Shown here piece after piece: positions 23,022 through 32,090 of a stretch of 64,000 nucleotides of DNA. Below the pieces are notes generated by a model. The model saw only the letters and a list, made by a program, of their open reading frames with translations. It did not search any database and was not told the DNA's origin. Position 1 is the first letter of the stretch. Each line of letters starts with the position of its first letter. Source of the stretch: Sulfuritalea sp. (GTDB lineage: Bacteria > Pseudomonadota > Gammaproteobacteria > Burkholderiales > Rhodocyclaceae); the NCBI GenBank assembly GCA_030651305.1, contig JAUSCI010000051.1, forward strand, positions 1 to 64,000, read 5' to 3'. Made by a program: the position numbers and the translations under genes.

Positions 23022-24113
23022 ATGAGCATGCAAAAAGTGGCACTCATCACCGGCGTCACCGGCCAGGACGGCGCCTACCTTGCCGAGTTCCTGATCGACA
23101 AGGGTTACGAGGTGCATGGCATCAAGCGCCGGACCTCGCTGTTCAATACCGACCGCATCGATCACCTCTACCAGGATCCGCACGAGAAGAACCGCCGTTT
23201 CACCCTGCACCACGGCGACATGACCGACAGTTCGAGCCTGGTGCGCATCATCCAGCAGGTGCAGCCCGACGAAATCTACAACCTCGCGGCGCAGAGCCAT
23301 GTCGCGGTGAGTTTCGACGAGCCCGAGTACACCGCCAACTCCGATGCGCTGGGCACCCTGCGCATTCTCGAGGCGATGCGTATTCTCGGCATGGAGAAGA
23401 AGACTCGCTTCTATCAGGCCAGCACTTCCGAACTCTTCGGCCTGGTGCAGGAGACGCCGCAGAAGGAAACCACGCCCTTCTATCCGCGCAGCCCGTATGC
23501 GGTGGCGAAGCTCTACGCCTACTGGATAACGGTGAATTACCGCGAAGCCTATGGCATGTACGCCTGCAATGGAATCCTCTTCAACCACGAGTCGCCGGTC
23601 CGCGGCGAGACCTTCGTTACGCGCAAGATCACCCGTGCCTTGGCACGCATCAAGCTAGGTTTGCAGGATTGCCTGTTCCTCGGCAATCTGGATGCAAAGC
23701 GTGACTGGGGCCACGCCCGCGACTACATCGAAATGCAATGGCGGATGCTGCAGCAAAGCCAGCCCGAGGATTTTGTCATCGCTACCGGCGTACAGTACAG
23801 TGTGCGCGATTTCGTCAATGCCGCCGGCGCCGAGATCGGCATCACGGTGGACTGGCGCGGTACGGGCGTGGACGAAAAAGGCTACGACGTCCAGGGCAAG
23901 TGCATCGTCCAGGTCGATCCGCGTTACTTCAGGCCGACGGAAGTCGAAACCCTGCTGGGCGACGCGACCAAGGCGCGCGAAAAACTGGGATGGACGCCAA
24001 AGATCACATTCGCCGAACTCGTCGCCGAAATGGCGCGCGAGGATCTCAAGGCGGCCGAGCGCGACGAGTTGATCAAGAAGCATGGCTACCAGGCCATGGA
24101 TCGTCACGAATAG
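23022..24113 (+). CDS. gmd: GDP-mannose 4,6-dehydratase (intact copy)
   Basis: Gmd converts GDP-mannose to GDP-4-keto-6-deoxymannose. The 363-aa protein is full length, with [15 protein letters not shown] (NADP binding), [18 protein letters not shown], catalytic YAVAKLYAY and RDWGHARDY, matching bacterial Gmd throughout. It is separated from manC by the gmd relic and the PIN-toxin module. With manC upstream and fcl downstream it completes GDP-L-fucose synthesis. Confidence 0.96.
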   Translation: MSMQKVALITGVTGQDGAYLAEFLIDKGYEVHGIKRRTSLFNTDRIDHLYQDPHEKNRRFTLHHGDMTDSSSLVRIIQQVQPDEIYNLAAQSHVAVSFDEPEYTANSDALGTLRILEAMRILGMEKKTRFYQASTSELFGLVQETPQKETTPFYPRSPYAVAKLYAYWITVNYREAYGMYACNGILFNHESPVRGETFVTRKITRALARIKLGLQDCLFLGNLDAKRDWGHARDYIEMQWRMLQQSQPEDFVIATGVQYSVRDFVNAAGAEIGITVDWRGTGVDEKGYDVQGKCIVQVDPRYFRPTEVETLLGDATKAREKLGWTPKITFAELVAEMAREDLKAAERDELIKKHGYQAMDRHE

Positions 24114-24114
24114 A

Positions 24115-24237
24115 ATGCCAAAGCTCTACGAGTATTTCGGATTGATCGTGATGTTCTACGCCAACGAACACGAGCCGGTGCATGTCCACGGGAAGTTTCG
24201 GGGCCGAGCTGAACGAATTACCAGGAGGCTCAAATGA
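24115..24237 (+). pseudogene. Internally deleted DUF4160-family gene
   Basis: A 40-aa frame starting 1 nt after gmd. The start MPKLYEYFGLIVMFYANEHE and PVHVHG match the N-terminus of DUF4160 proteins, which are normally about twice as long. The end (RITRRLK) resembles the usual C-terminus of one DUF4160 subgroup, so the middle appears to have been lost in frame. The stop overlaps the ATG of DUF2442 (ATGA), the standard pairing of these families. Probably non-functional, although the remnant remains translatable. Confidence 0.65.
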
Positions 24238-24515
24238 TTACCGGCGGGATTAACGTGATCTCCGCAACGCAAGCTGAAAGGTATCGTATTCACCTGCGTT
24301 TTGATGACGGCACCGAACAGGAAGTGAACTTTGAGTCGTTCCTGAGCCATTCTCTCCATCCGGATATCCGGGCTTATCTCGACCCGGTTCGCTTCGGATC
24401 TTTTCGGGTCGAATACGGCGAACTTGTTTGGGGCGACTACGATCTCTGCTTCCCGGTAATCGATCTCTACCGAAATCAGATTGAGCATGGCGAGCGGTTC
24501 GAGACGGCAGCATGA
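24234..24515 (+). CDS. DUF2442 domain protein (partner of DUF4160)
   Basis: A 93-aa protein with the DUF2442 pattern: a beta-rich core, YRIHLRFDDGTEQEVNF, LDPVRFGSFRVEYGELVWG and DLCFPVIDLY. DUF4160-DUF2442 pairs are thought to act like toxin-antitoxin modules, with DUF2442 as the antitoxin-like partner; the biochemistry is not established. It is intact while its partner is internally deleted. It is followed after 56 nt by fcl. Confidence 0.8.
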   Translation: MITGGINVISATQAERYRIHLRFDDGTEQEVNFESFLSHSLHPDIRAYLDPVRFGSFRVEYGELVWGDYDLCFPVIDLYRNQIEHGERFETAA

Positions 24516-24571
24516 TGCGAAGACTGCAACCTTCTGTCTGAAGATGGTCTTCAGCAAGACGAATCGCTAAC

Positions 24572-25504
24572 ATGAACCGTGATGCAAAGATCTATGTCGC
24601 CGGCCATCGCGGCATGGTGGGCTCGGCTCTGGTGCGCCGTCTGGAGCAGGCCGGCTACGGCAACATCCTCACTCGCACACATGCGGAATTGGACCTGCTG
24701 AATCAGGCCGCGACGCACGCTTTTCTGGCGCAGGAAAAACCTGACTTCATCTTTATTGCGGCGGCCATCGTCGGCGGCATAAATGCCAACAACACTTTCC
24801 GTGCCGACTTCATCTATCAGAACCTGATGGTCGAGGCCAACCTGATCCATGGTGCCTGGCTCTCGGGTGTCCAGCGTCTGTGTTTTCTCGGCTCGAGCTG
24901 CATTTATCCGCGCGACTGCCCGCAACCGATCAAGGAAGACTACCTTCTTACCGGTCCGCTGGAACAGACCAACGAGCTCTATGCCATCGCCAAGATCGTC
25001 GGAATCAAGCTGTGCGAAAGCTATAACCGCCAGCATGGCACGCAGTATTTTTCGCTCATGCCGACCAATCTCTACGGTCCCAACGACAACTACGATCTGG
25101 CCAACAGCCATGTGCTGCCGGCGCTGATCCGCAAGGCGCATGAAGCCATGCAGCGCGGCGACGACGAACTCGTGGTGTGGGGAAGCGGCGCGCCGCGGCG
25201 GGAGTTTCTGTATGTCGATGATCTTGCAGATGCCTGCGTCTTCCTTATGGAGTGCGGAATTACCGACGGCTTCTACAACATCGGCGCCGGAGAAGACGTC
25301 ACCATTCGCCAACTCGCCGAGACCGTCATGTCTGTTACCGGTTTCCCGGGCAGCATCGTGTTCGACGCCACCAAGCCGGACGGCACGCCGCGCAAGCTGC
25401 TCGACGTCAGCCGCCTGCGTGACATCGGCTGGCAGGCGCGTACCCCGTTGCGCGAAGGCATTGCGCTGGCCTATCGGGATTTCCTGGCGCGACATGGCGG
25501 CTGA
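24572..25504 (+). CDS. fcl: GDP-L-fucose synthase
   Basis: Fcl (WcaG) epimerises and reduces GDP-4-keto-6-deoxymannose to GDP-L-fucose. The 310-aa SDR has [15 protein letters not shown], the family-defining [28 protein letters not shown], catalytic YAIAKI and [12 protein letters not shown]. It completes the manC-gmd-fcl pathway. The 3' end overlaps the ligase gene by 11 nt. Confidence 0.96.
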   Translation: MNRDAKIYVAGHRGMVGSALVRRLEQAGYGNILTRTHAELDLLNQAATHAFLAQEKPDFIFIAAAIVGGINANNTFRADFIYQNLMVEANLIHGAWLSGVQRLCFLGSSCIYPRDCPQPIKEDYLLTGPLEQTNELYAIAKIVGIKLCESYNRQHGTQYFSLMPTNLYGPNDNYDLANSHVLPALIRKAHEAMQRGDDELVVWGSGAPRREFLYVDDLADACVFLMECGITDGFYNIGAGEDVTIRQLAETVMSVTGFPGSIVFDATKPDGTPRKLLDVSRLRDIGWQARTPLREGIALAYRDFLARHGG

Positions 25505-26375
25505 CTGCCGTTATCGGGCCAGGCTGTTGCAGCGTATAGTCGGCGTGTTGCTCGCGCTGCTTGCCGCAGCAACGTCCGCATTGGTATTTGCCGCCGAGTC
25601 GGCACCTCCAACCCTGCTTCTGGCGGAGCGCTATCGCGGCGAGATCGATATCTCTCGCTACTGGGTTAGCGAGAAACTCGACGGCGTGCGTGCCAGTTGG
25701 GACGGGAAGGCTCTGCAGTTTCGCAGTGGCAATCCGGTCCCCGCTCCGAAGTGGTTTCTCGACGCCTTGCCGAATCAGCCGCTGGACGGCGAACTCTGGC
25801 TTGGACGCGGCAGCTTCGATCAACTCTCGGCCATCGTCCGCCGTCAATCGCCCGATGACGCCGAATGGCGGCGCGTGCGCTACATGATCTTCGAATTGCC
25901 GGATGCCCCCGGCAGCTTTACCGACCGCGTCGCGCAGATCAAGGCCATCACCGCCGCAGCGAATCTGCCCTGGTTGCAAGCCGTTGCTCAATTCCGGCTG
26001 CCCGACGCGGCGGCGCTGCAGAAGAGGCTGCGCGATATTGTTCGTAGCGGCGGCGAAGGACTCATGCTTCACAGTGACGATGCCGCCTACGAAACCGGTC
26101 GTTCCAGCGCCTTGCTCAAGCTAACCCCGTGGCTCGACGCCGAAGCGACCGTCGTCGCCCATCTGCCCGGTAAAGGAAAATACGCCGGCATGCTCGGCGC
26201 ACTGCGCATGGAGTTGCCCGACGGCCGCCGTTTTGCCCTGGGCAGCGGCCTGACCGACGCCCAGCGCCGCAACCCGCCGCCGGCTGGTACGCAGATCACC
26301 TACCGCTATCGCGAATTGACGAAGAACGGCATGCCGCGCTTCGCGCGGTATCTGCGGGTGCGTGATAAGCTTTGA
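25494..26375 (+). CDS. Minimal ATP-dependent DNA ligase with signal peptide (Lig E type)
   Basis: A 293-aa minimal ligase with only a nucleotidyltransferase and an OB domain. Motif I is [11 protein letters not shown] (adenylated Lys), motif III-like RYMIFELPD, motif IV GEGLML and motif [16 protein letters not shown] hydrophobic signal segment ([18 protein letters not shown]) predicts periplasmic export, the mark of Lig E, which is suspected to act on extracellular or incoming DNA. The ATG at 25494 overlaps fcl by 11 nt. A GTG further in would shorten the signal peptide. It has no functional link with the surrounding sugar genes. Confidence 0.88.
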   Translation: MAADCRYRARLLQRIVGVLLALLAAATSALVFAAESAPPTLLLAERYRGEIDISRYWVSEKLDGVRASWDGKALQFRSGNPVPAPKWFLDALPNQPLDGELWLGRGSFDQLSAIVRRQSPDDAEWRRVRYMIFELPDAPGSFTDRVAQIKAITAAANLPWLQAVAQFRLPDAAALQKRLRDIVRSGGEGLMLHSDDAAYETGRSSALLKLTPWLDAEATVVAHLPGKGKYAGMLGALRMELPDGRRFALGSGLTDAQRRNPPPAGTQITYRYRELTKNGMPRFARYLRVRDKL

Positions 26376-26401
26376 TATGGTTTCGTGACGAACCTTGGCG
26401 C

Positions 26402-26830
26402 ATGACAAACAATCCTGATATCCGTTGGCAGCAGCGTTGTTCAAATTTTCAGCGCGCCTTCGCCAGCCTCGCCGCTGCCGTAGGACTTGCCCGTGCGCGC
26501 CCGTTGTCAGACCTCGAAAAGCAGGGTCTCATTCAGGCGTTCGAATTTACCCACGAACTCGCCTGGAACGTTATGCGCGATTACTTCGCCTATCAGGGAA
26601 ATGCCGCCATTACCGGGTCCCGCGATGCGGTCCGCGAAGCGTTCAGCAAGGGGTTGTTGGACGACGGCGAAGGATGGATGGAAATGATCAGTAGCAGAAA
26701 CCTTACGTCTCATACCTACAACCAGGCGGTTGCCGATGAAATCGTCGCTCGGATCATGGGCTCGTACTTTGAGCTTTTTGAGGTGTTTCTGGCCCGGATG
26801 ATCAATCTGGCCCAAGATGGTGGTACATAG
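26402..26830 (+). CDS. HEPN-domain toxin (HI0074/HepT-like nucleotidyltransferase substrate-binding protein)
   Basis: A 142-aa helical HEPN protein of the HI0074 group, with the FEFTHELAWNVMRDYF core and an RxxxxH-type motif in SSRNLTSHTYN, the presumed RNase site. It is followed 2 nt later by a minimal nucleotidyltransferase, the standard HEPN-MNT module. In characterised modules of this type the MNT partner inactivates the HEPN toxin by AMP transfer to a Tyr near the motif, and a Tyr lies just after the His here. Confidence 0.88.
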   Translation: MTNNPDIRWQQRCSNFQRAFASLAAAVGLARARPLSDLEKQGLIQAFEFTHELAWNVMRDYFAYQGNAAITGSRDAVREAFSKGLLDDGEGWMEMISSRNLTSHTYNQAVADEIVARIMGSYFELFEVFLARMINLAQDGGT

Positions 26831-26832
26831 CC

Positions 26833-27165
26833 ATGCTTTACGGTTTGCCCGACTCAGTCATCGAAAAACTGAGAAGCGTATTCAAGCAGTACCCCAAAGT
26901 CACTCGTGTCAGCTTGTATGGTTCCCGCGCCAAGGGCAACTTTCAGCCCGGCTCCGATATCGATCTATGCGTCGAAGGGAGCGTTCTGAACTTGGCGGAT
27001 TTGTTCGAGATCGAGAACCGAATCGATGACCTCCTGCTGCCGTGGAAAGTCGACTTGTCGCTGAGACACAGAATTCATAACCCCGAGTTGCTCGAGCATA
27101 TTGACCGCGTTGGGGTGAAATTGTTTGAGACTGATTCGTCCCACGTCCTTTCGGCGAATAGCTGA
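26833..27165 (+). CDS. Minimal nucleotidyltransferase antitoxin (MNT/MntA-like)
   Basis: A 110-aa nucleotidyltransferase with the signature YGSRAKGNFQPGSDIDLCVEG: Gly-Ser, then the Asp-x-Asp that binds metal. A third acidic residue follows in WKVDLSL. It starts 2 nt after the HEPN gene, so the two are cotranslated. The family adenylylates or binds the HEPN partner to neutralise it. Complete and apparently functional. Confidence 0.88.
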   Translation: MLYGLPDSVIEKLRSVFKQYPKVTRVSLYGSRAKGNFQPGSDIDLCVEGSVLNLADLFEIENRIDDLLLPWKVDLSLRHRIHNPELLEHIDRVGVKLFETDSSHVLSANS

Positions 27166-27285
27166 AGGTCAAAGAGTCAAAGACCGCACGCGAAAGGCAG
27201 GCGGCAACAGTAACTTGCCAATACCGGAGCAGCCGGCTAAACTCCCGTTCAATCTCTGAACAGGCCCAGCCGACACCCCATTTCC

Positions 27286-27618
27286 GTGTTCCCCAACCCC
27301 CATCACTACAAACTCCTGAAACTCATCCAGGCCAACCCCGCCATTCAGCAGCGGGAAATGGCCAAGGAAATGGGTGTCAGCCTGGGCAAAGCCAACTACT
27401 GCCTGCAGGCGCTGGTGCAGAAGGGGCTGGTCAAGATGGACAACTTCCGTCGCAACGATAACAAACTCGCCTATAGCTACCTGCTTACCCCAGGTGGCAT
27501 TGAAGAAAAAGCCCGTCTCACCGTCAGCTTCCTCAAGCACAAAGTCGCCGAATACGAAGCCATCCGGAAAGAGATCGAAGAACTGCGACGCGACGCGGAA
27601 AGAGACGCTATCGCATGA
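27286..27618 (+). CDS. MarR-family EPS-associated transcriptional regulator
   Basis: A 110-aa winged-helix protein. HHYKLLKLIQANPAIQQREMA and KEMGVSLGKANYCLQAL form the HTH, RRNDNKLAYSYLLTPGGIEEKA the wing and linker, and a C-terminal coiled coil follows. This matches the EPS-associated MarR family found at exopolysaccharide/exosortase loci in Betaproteobacteria. GTG start at 27286. The stop overlaps the ATG of rfaH by 4 nt, so the two regulators are made together. The preceding 120 nt hold no gene that I recognise. Confidence 0.88.
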   Translation: MFPNPHHYKLLKLIQANPAIQQREMAKEMGVSLGKANYCLQALVQKGLVKMDNFRRNDNKLAYSYLLTPGGIEEKARLTVSFLKHKVAEYEAIRKEIEELRRDAERDAIA

Positions 27619-28139
27619 GCACTCCAAACGGAGCAGCAAATCTCCCCTGGTATGTCGTCCATACCAAAGTCCGGCAAGAACAGACCGCCTGCGATAACCT
27701 TGCCCGCCAAGGCTTTACCGTCTATCTGCCGCGAATCAAGATACTCAAACGCATTCGAAGTCGGCAGCAGGCGCAACAGGAACCGCTGTTCCCTCGTTAT
27801 CTCTTTCTCCAGCCCGGCTCGATCGCTCATTCCATAGCCCCGGTGCGATCCACCCCAGGCGTCACGACCATTGTTCGCTTTGGTCAGGAACCCGCTGTCA
27901 TGCGACCGCAGACCTTAGAGATCATCCGCGATTTTGAAACGCGTCGCAATGACGCCCGTGAAGAAGACATCAGCCCTTTCCAGCCCGGCGAACGCATCCG
28001 AGTTGCCGCTGGCCCGCTGACCGGTATGGAGGGCCTGATCTCCGATATTTCGCACGAAAGAGTCGTCGTGCTGATGCACCTGCTCGGACAAGACACCCGG
28101 GTGAGCCTGAGCCACCACCAGTTGCTGATTGCCGCCTGA
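27615..28139 (+). CDS. rfaH: RfaH-type specialised transcription elongation factor (NusG paralogue)
   Basis: RfaH binds RNA polymerase paused at ops DNA, suppresses termination and promotes translation of long surface-polysaccharide operons. The 174-aa protein has the NGN domain (PWYVVHTKVRQEQTACDNL, VYLPR, PLFPRYLFLQ) and a C-terminal KOW-like region (FQPGERIRVAAGPLTGMEGLI). A perfect ops element begins 127 nt after its stop, ahead of the 28-41 kb operon. This makes a local regulator-target pair and favours RfaH over a general NusG. Confidence 0.92.
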   Translation: MSTPNGAANLPWYVVHTKVRQEQTACDNLARQGFTVYLPRIKILKRIRSRQQAQQEPLFPRYLFLQPGSIAHSIAPVRSTPGVTTIVRFGQEPAVMRPQTLEIIRDFETRRNDAREEDISPFQPGERIRVAAGPLTGMEGLISDISHERVVVLMHLLGQDTRVSLSHHQLLIAA

Positions 28140-28411
28140 CTGACGAATTGATTGGCTAAGGCCAGTAGTTCCCTGTGTGTGCCAGAAAACTTTGGCCACC
28201 CGGGTTGATACAAGGAAATGGAGTATCGAATTTCGCCTCTGCTGTGCGCCTCGGTGCACGGGCATGGCGGTAGCGTGCTCAAGAGCCCCATCGCCTTTCG
28301 CATCAGAAAGACCGCGCAGGCAAAGCTTTTCAGGCAGTCGGCCTCTGCGGCAATAGGCCCAAACGACGCAACCTATGTTTCGATAACCTGCCGCAGCTTT
28401 ACCCCTCACAC
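28140..28411 (+). other. Leader region of the nonulosonate operon
   Basis: A 272-nt stretch without a credible gene between rfaH and the ABC transporter gene. It contains the ops element. Upstream of that, a TTGATA around 28204 is the only -35-like string, and no matching -10 was found. I see no intrinsic terminator. It should be transcribed as a long 5' leader, as in other RfaH-controlled operons. Confidence 0.5.
28266..28279 (+). promoter_or_regulatory. ops element (RfaH recruitment/pause site)
   Basis: GGCGGTAGCGTGCT is identical over 14 bases to the core of the E. coli ops element, which pauses RNA polymerase and presents a short non-template hairpin (around GGTAGCG) to RfaH. It lies in the leader 133 nt before the first start codon of the operon and just downstream of an rfaH homologue, the expected position. 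A match of this length next to rfaH is very unlikely by chance. Confidence 0.9.
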
Positions 28412-30190
28412 GTGGACTCCATTCAACCCATCAACCAACTCCTGGCCCGGCTCTGGCATCACATCACTCCCCGGCGCAGGGCGCAGTTCGGGCTGTTGCT
28501 GATACTGATGATCCTGGCTTCGATCGCAGAGATTTTCAGCATCGGTGCGGTGCTGCCGTTTCTGGGCGTGCTGACTGCGCCGGTTCGTGTTTTCGAGCAT
28601 CCCCTTGCTCAGCCATTCATCGAGGCGCTTGGTCTTAAAGCCCCGGAACAACTCTTGCTGCCGCTGACCCTGATTTTTGGACTAGCGGCACTCATGACGG
28701 GTGCGATTCGTTTGCTGCTGCTCTGGGCTAGTACCCGCCTATCGTTCGCAACCGGTGCTGACCTCAGCATGAGCATCTACCACCGCACGCTGTATCAGCC
28801 ATACGCGGTTCATGTTGCCCGCAACAGCAGTGATGTGATCAGCGGTATCTCCGGCAAAGCCAACGGTGTCATCTCCGCCACTATTGTGCCGGGTTTGACC
28901 CTGATTAGCGCCAGCATCATGTTGAGCACGATCCTTGTCGCCTTGTTGTCTGTTGAACCCGTCATTGCTTTGGTGGCCTTTGGCGGTTTTGGTTTGATTT
29001 ACGTTTTCATCATCAAGTTTACCCGCAATCGGCTGTTGATCGACAGCCAGCGCATAGCCCGAGAATCAACCCAGGTCATCAAATCGCTACAAGAAGCTCT
29101 GGGCGGGATACGTGACGTGCTGATCGACGGCAGCCAGGCCACCTTTTGCCAGATCTACCGTGACGCCGATCTCCCCCTGCGCCGCGCTCAGGGGAATAGC
29201 GCTTTTATCAGCGCCAGCCCTCGTTATGGCATGGAAGCGCTGGGAATGATACTCATCGCCGCGCTGGCTTATACGCTGGCCAATCAATCGGATGGTATCG
29301 CCAAGGCGATTCCGGTTTTGGGGGCCATGGCGCTTGGCGCCCAGCGCTTGTTGCCTGTCTTGCAGCAGGCGTATGCGGCGTGGTCATACATTCGGGGCGG
29401 GCAAGCTTCGCTGCAGGACACACTGGACTTACTTGATCAGCCACTCCCGGATTACGCCAACCAGCTTGTCGCCAAGCCGGTGCCCTTTCGGCAACAGATC
29501 AATTTGAAGCAGCTCTCGTTCCGCTACAGCCCAAAAACTCCATGGGTGCTAAGAAACCTTGACTTCACGATCATCAAGGGCAGTCGCGTCGGCTTCATCG
29601 GGATAACCGGCAGCGGCAAGAGCACCTTGCTTGATATCGTCATGGGACTGCTGCAACCCACGGAAGGTGCTATCGAGATCGATGGCCTGCCAGTCACGAA
29701 CTGCGACCGGCGCGGCTGGCAAGCCCATATCGCCCATGTTCCACAGGCCATCTTTCTGGCTGACAGCACTATCGAAGAAAACATTGCGTTTGGCGTTTCC
29801 AGGGATCAGATCGATCATCAGCGTGTCCGGCAGGCGGCTCGCCAGGCGCAGATCGCCGAGCTTGTCGAAACCTGGCCCCGGCAATACCAGACTTTCGTCG
29901 GTGAGCGTGGCATCCAGTTGTCCGGTGGTCAGCGCCAGCGCATAGGCATCGCCCGCGCGCTCTACAAGAAAGCCGATGTCATCATCTTCGACGAGGCCAC
30001 CAGCGCGCTGGACAACGAAACCGAACAGGCCGTCATGCAAGCCATCGAAAGCCTCAGTGAGGATCTTACAGTTCTCATCATTGCCCACAGGCTTACAACC
30101 CTGAAAAACTGCACTCAGGTAGTTGTGTTGGGTAATGGCGGCATTGAGCGAATCGGCACCTATCAAGACATCATGCCTCAATCGACATGA
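28412..30190 (+). CDS. ABC transporter/flippase with fused membrane and ATPase domains (PglK/MsbA-like)
   Basis: A 592-aa half-transporter. Residues 1-330 contain about six membrane helices, followed by an ATPase domain with Walker A GITGSGKST, signature LSGGQRQRIGIARAL, Walker B IIFDEATSALD and the H-loop IIAHRLTTL. The layout matches the PglK type that flips lipid-linked oligosaccharides across the inner membrane, a plausible role as first gene of a glycan operon with no Wzx in view. GTG start at 28412. The stop overlaps pseC (ATGA). Confidence 0.85.
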   Translation: MDSIQPINQLLARLWHHITPRRRAQFGLLLILMILASIAEIFSIGAVLPFLGVLTAPVRVFEHPLAQPFIEALGLKAPEQLLLPLTLIFGLAALMTGAIRLLLLWASTRLSFATGADLSMSIYHRTLYQPYAVHVARNSSDVISGISGKANGVISATIVPGLTLISASIMLSTILVALLSVEPVIALVAFGGFGLIYVFIIKFTRNRLLIDSQRIARESTQVIKSLQEALGGIRDVLIDGSQATFCQIYRDADLPLRRAQGNSAFISASPRYGMEALGMILIAALAYTLANQSDGIAKAIPVLGAMALGAQRLLPVLQQAYAAWSYIRGGQASLQDTLDLLDQPLPDYANQLVAKPVPFRQQINLKQLSFRYSPKTPWVLRNLDFTIIKGSRVGFIGITGSGKSTLLDIVMGLLQPTEGAIEIDGLPVTNCDRRGWQAHIAHVPQAIFLADSTIEENIAFGVSRDQIDHQRVRQAARQAQIAELVETWPRQYQTFVGERGIQLSGGQRQRIGIARALYKKADVIIFDEATSALDNETEQAVMQAIESLSEDLTVLIIAHRLTTLKNCTQVVVLGNGGIERIGTYQDIMPQST

Positions 30191-31410
30191 ATTCTGCAGG
30201 AAAGCCAGGCCAGCAATCCAACGTTCAGGAATATACGAAACATCCCGTGAAAATGATCCCCTACGGACGACAAGACATCAATCAGGCTGACATCGATGCC
30301 GTCGTGGAAGTGCTGCGTTCCGACTACCTGACCCAGGGTCCGGTCATCCCTGCATTTGAACAAGCCGTTGCCAGTTACTGCGGCGCGCAGCGCGCGGTTG
30401 CCGTCAACAGCGCCACCAGCGCGCTGCACATTGCCTGTCTGGCCTTGGGCGTAGGCAAAGGCGACGTGGTGTGGACGACGCCAATCACCTTTGTGGCAAG
30501 TGCCAACTGCGCGCTTTACTGCGGTGCGACGGTGGATTTTGTGGATATCGATCCGCGCACCTACAATTTAAGCGTAGATCGTCTGGCCGAAAAGCTGGCA
30601 CAAAGCACCGGCAATTTGCCCAAGGTCGTTATCCCCGTGCATTTGAGCGGACAAGCCTGCGACATGGCCGGGATTCATGCGCTCAGTCAGCAATACGGGT
30701 TCAAGATCATCGAAGATGCCTCGCATGCCATTGGCGGTCGCTACAGAGATGAACCCATTGGCAACTGCCGCTATAGCGATATCACGGTCTTCAGCTTTCA
30801 CCCGATCAAGATAATCACCACGGGCGAGGGCGGCATGGCGCTTACCAACGATGTGCACCTGGCCAAACAGTTGAAGCTCTACAGCAGTCATGGCATTACC
30901 AGCAGCAAGGTAGATATGCACCCCAGGGCTTCTGAAGAAATTTGGAACTACCAGCAGATAGACCTCGGTTTCAACTACCGCATGACCGACATACAAGCTG
31001 CCCTGGGCCTCAATCAAATGCAGCGATTGGATGAATTTGTCACCAAGCGCAACATCATCGCCAAACGCTACGACCAACTGTTATCCGGTCTGCCGATCGT
31101 CAGACCCTGGCAGCACCCCGACACCCATTCCAGCTTCCATCTTTACCTTGTGCGCTTCAAGCTGGCGGAAATCAATAAGACTCAACGCCAAATGTATGAT
31201 GAACTCGTTGACCTGGGGGTAGGCGTAAATCTGCATTACATCCCGGTTTACCGGCAGCCATACTATGAAAGAATGGGATTCAAGGCCGGGTACTGCCTTC
31301 AGGCTGAGCAATATTACTCAGAAGTCCTCAGCATCCCGATGTATCCACGGATGACGGAAGCACAACAAGATCATGTGGTCGCTGCGTTAAGGGCGGTGAC
31401 AAGAGCATGA
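30187..31410 (+). CDS. pseC: PseC-like UDP-4-keto-sugar aminotransferase (DegT family)
   Basis: PseC installs the 4-amino group on UDP-4-keto-6-deoxy-L-AltNAc in the pseudaminic acid pathway. The 407-aa PLP enzyme has IPYGRQDINQADI, SDYLTQGP, NSATSALHIA, IIEDASHAIGG (PLP-binding Asp), SFHPIKIITTGEGG (Schiff-base Lys) and LGFNYRMTDIQAALG, closely following PseC proteins. The ATG at 30187 overlaps the ABC gene. An internal ATG at 30253 (MIPYG...) matches the usual N-terminus and could be the true start. It is followed by pseF with a 4-nt overlap. Confidence 0.88.
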   Translation: MNSAGKPGQQSNVQEYTKHPVKMIPYGRQDINQADIDAVVEVLRSDYLTQGPVIPAFEQAVASYCGAQRAVAVNSATSALHIACLALGVGKGDVVWTTPITFVASANCALYCGATVDFVDIDPRTYNLSVDRLAEKLAQSTGNLPKVVIPVHLSGQACDMAGIHALSQQYGFKIIEDASHAIGGRYRDEPIGNCRYSDITVFSFHPIKIITTGEGGMALTNDVHLAKQLKLYSSHGITSSKVDMHPRASEEIWNYQQIDLGFNYRMTDIQAALGLNQMQRLDEFVTKRNIIAKRYDQLLSGLPIVRPWQHPDTHSSFHLYLVRFKLAEINKTQRQMYDELVDLGVGVNLHYIPVYRQPYYERMGFKAGYCLQAEQYYSEVLSIPMYPRMTEAQQDHVVAALRAVTRA

Positions 31411-32090
31411 ACATTGCCATCATTCCCGCCCGCGGCGGCAGTAAGCGGATACCTCGCAAGAACATCAAGTGTTTTGGCGGTAAACCCATGATTGCCTACG
31501 CCATCTCTGCTGCGAGGGATTCCGGGCTCTTCGAGCACATCGTGGTGTCCACCGATGACGAAGAAATCGCTGCCATTGCACGGGAATGTGGCGCAGAAAC
31601 GCCGTTTCTTCGCCCGGCGGACCTGGCAAACGACCACACTGTAATAGTGCCGGTGATTGCCCATGGAATTCAGGCCTGCCAAGCCTTGGGCTGGAAATCA
31701 GATCACGTATGCTGCATTTTTCCAGCAGTCCCCTTCATTCAGATCGAGGATATGAAAGGAGCTTTCGCCCGTCTAATGGAAGCAGGCGCGGATTACTGTT
31801 TCCCGGTCACCGAATTCCCGTCTGCTATTCAGCGGGCATTCAGGCGTTTGGACGACGGGACGATGCAAGCTTTTTATCCTCAATTTGCAGCGACCAGAAC
31901 TCAGGATCTCGAACCCGCATATCACGATGCAGGGCAGTTCTATTGGGGCAAGACAAGTGCCTGGCTAAGGGATGGCGAGATAATCAACGGCGGAATCGGC
32001 TATGTGATTCCCAGCTGGCGTGTAGTCGATATAGATACCCATGAAGACTGGCTTCGCGCCGAAATTCTGTTCAAAAGTATCTCATCGTGA
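31407..32090 (+). CDS. pseF: Pseudaminic acid cytidylyltransferase
   Basis: PseF activates the nonulosonic acid to its CMP form for glycosyl transfer. The 227-aa protein has the CMP-sialate synthetase signature IIPARGGSKRIPRKNIK, VSTDDEEIAAIA, and the PseF-typical C-terminal half (DAGQFYWGK, VVDIDTHEDW). It overlaps both neighbours by 4 nt. pseG and pseI in the same operon support pseudaminic rather than legionaminic or sialic acid. Confidence 0.92.
   Translation: MNIAIIPARGGSKRIPRKNIKCFGGKPMIAYAISAARDSGLFEHIVVSTDDEEIAAIARECGAETPFLRPADLANDHTVIVPVIAHGIQACQALGWKSDHVCCIFPAVPFIQIEDMKGAFARLMEAGADYCFPVTEFPSAIQRAFRRLDDGTMQAFYPQFAATRTQDLEPAYHDAGQFYWGKTSAWLRDGEIINGGIGYVIPSWRVVDIDTHEDWLRAEILFKSISS

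Noticed and set aside
24551-25495. A 314-codon minus-strand frame over fcl
   Set aside because: Antisense to an unambiguous GDP-fucose synthase; composition is typical of a shadow frame.
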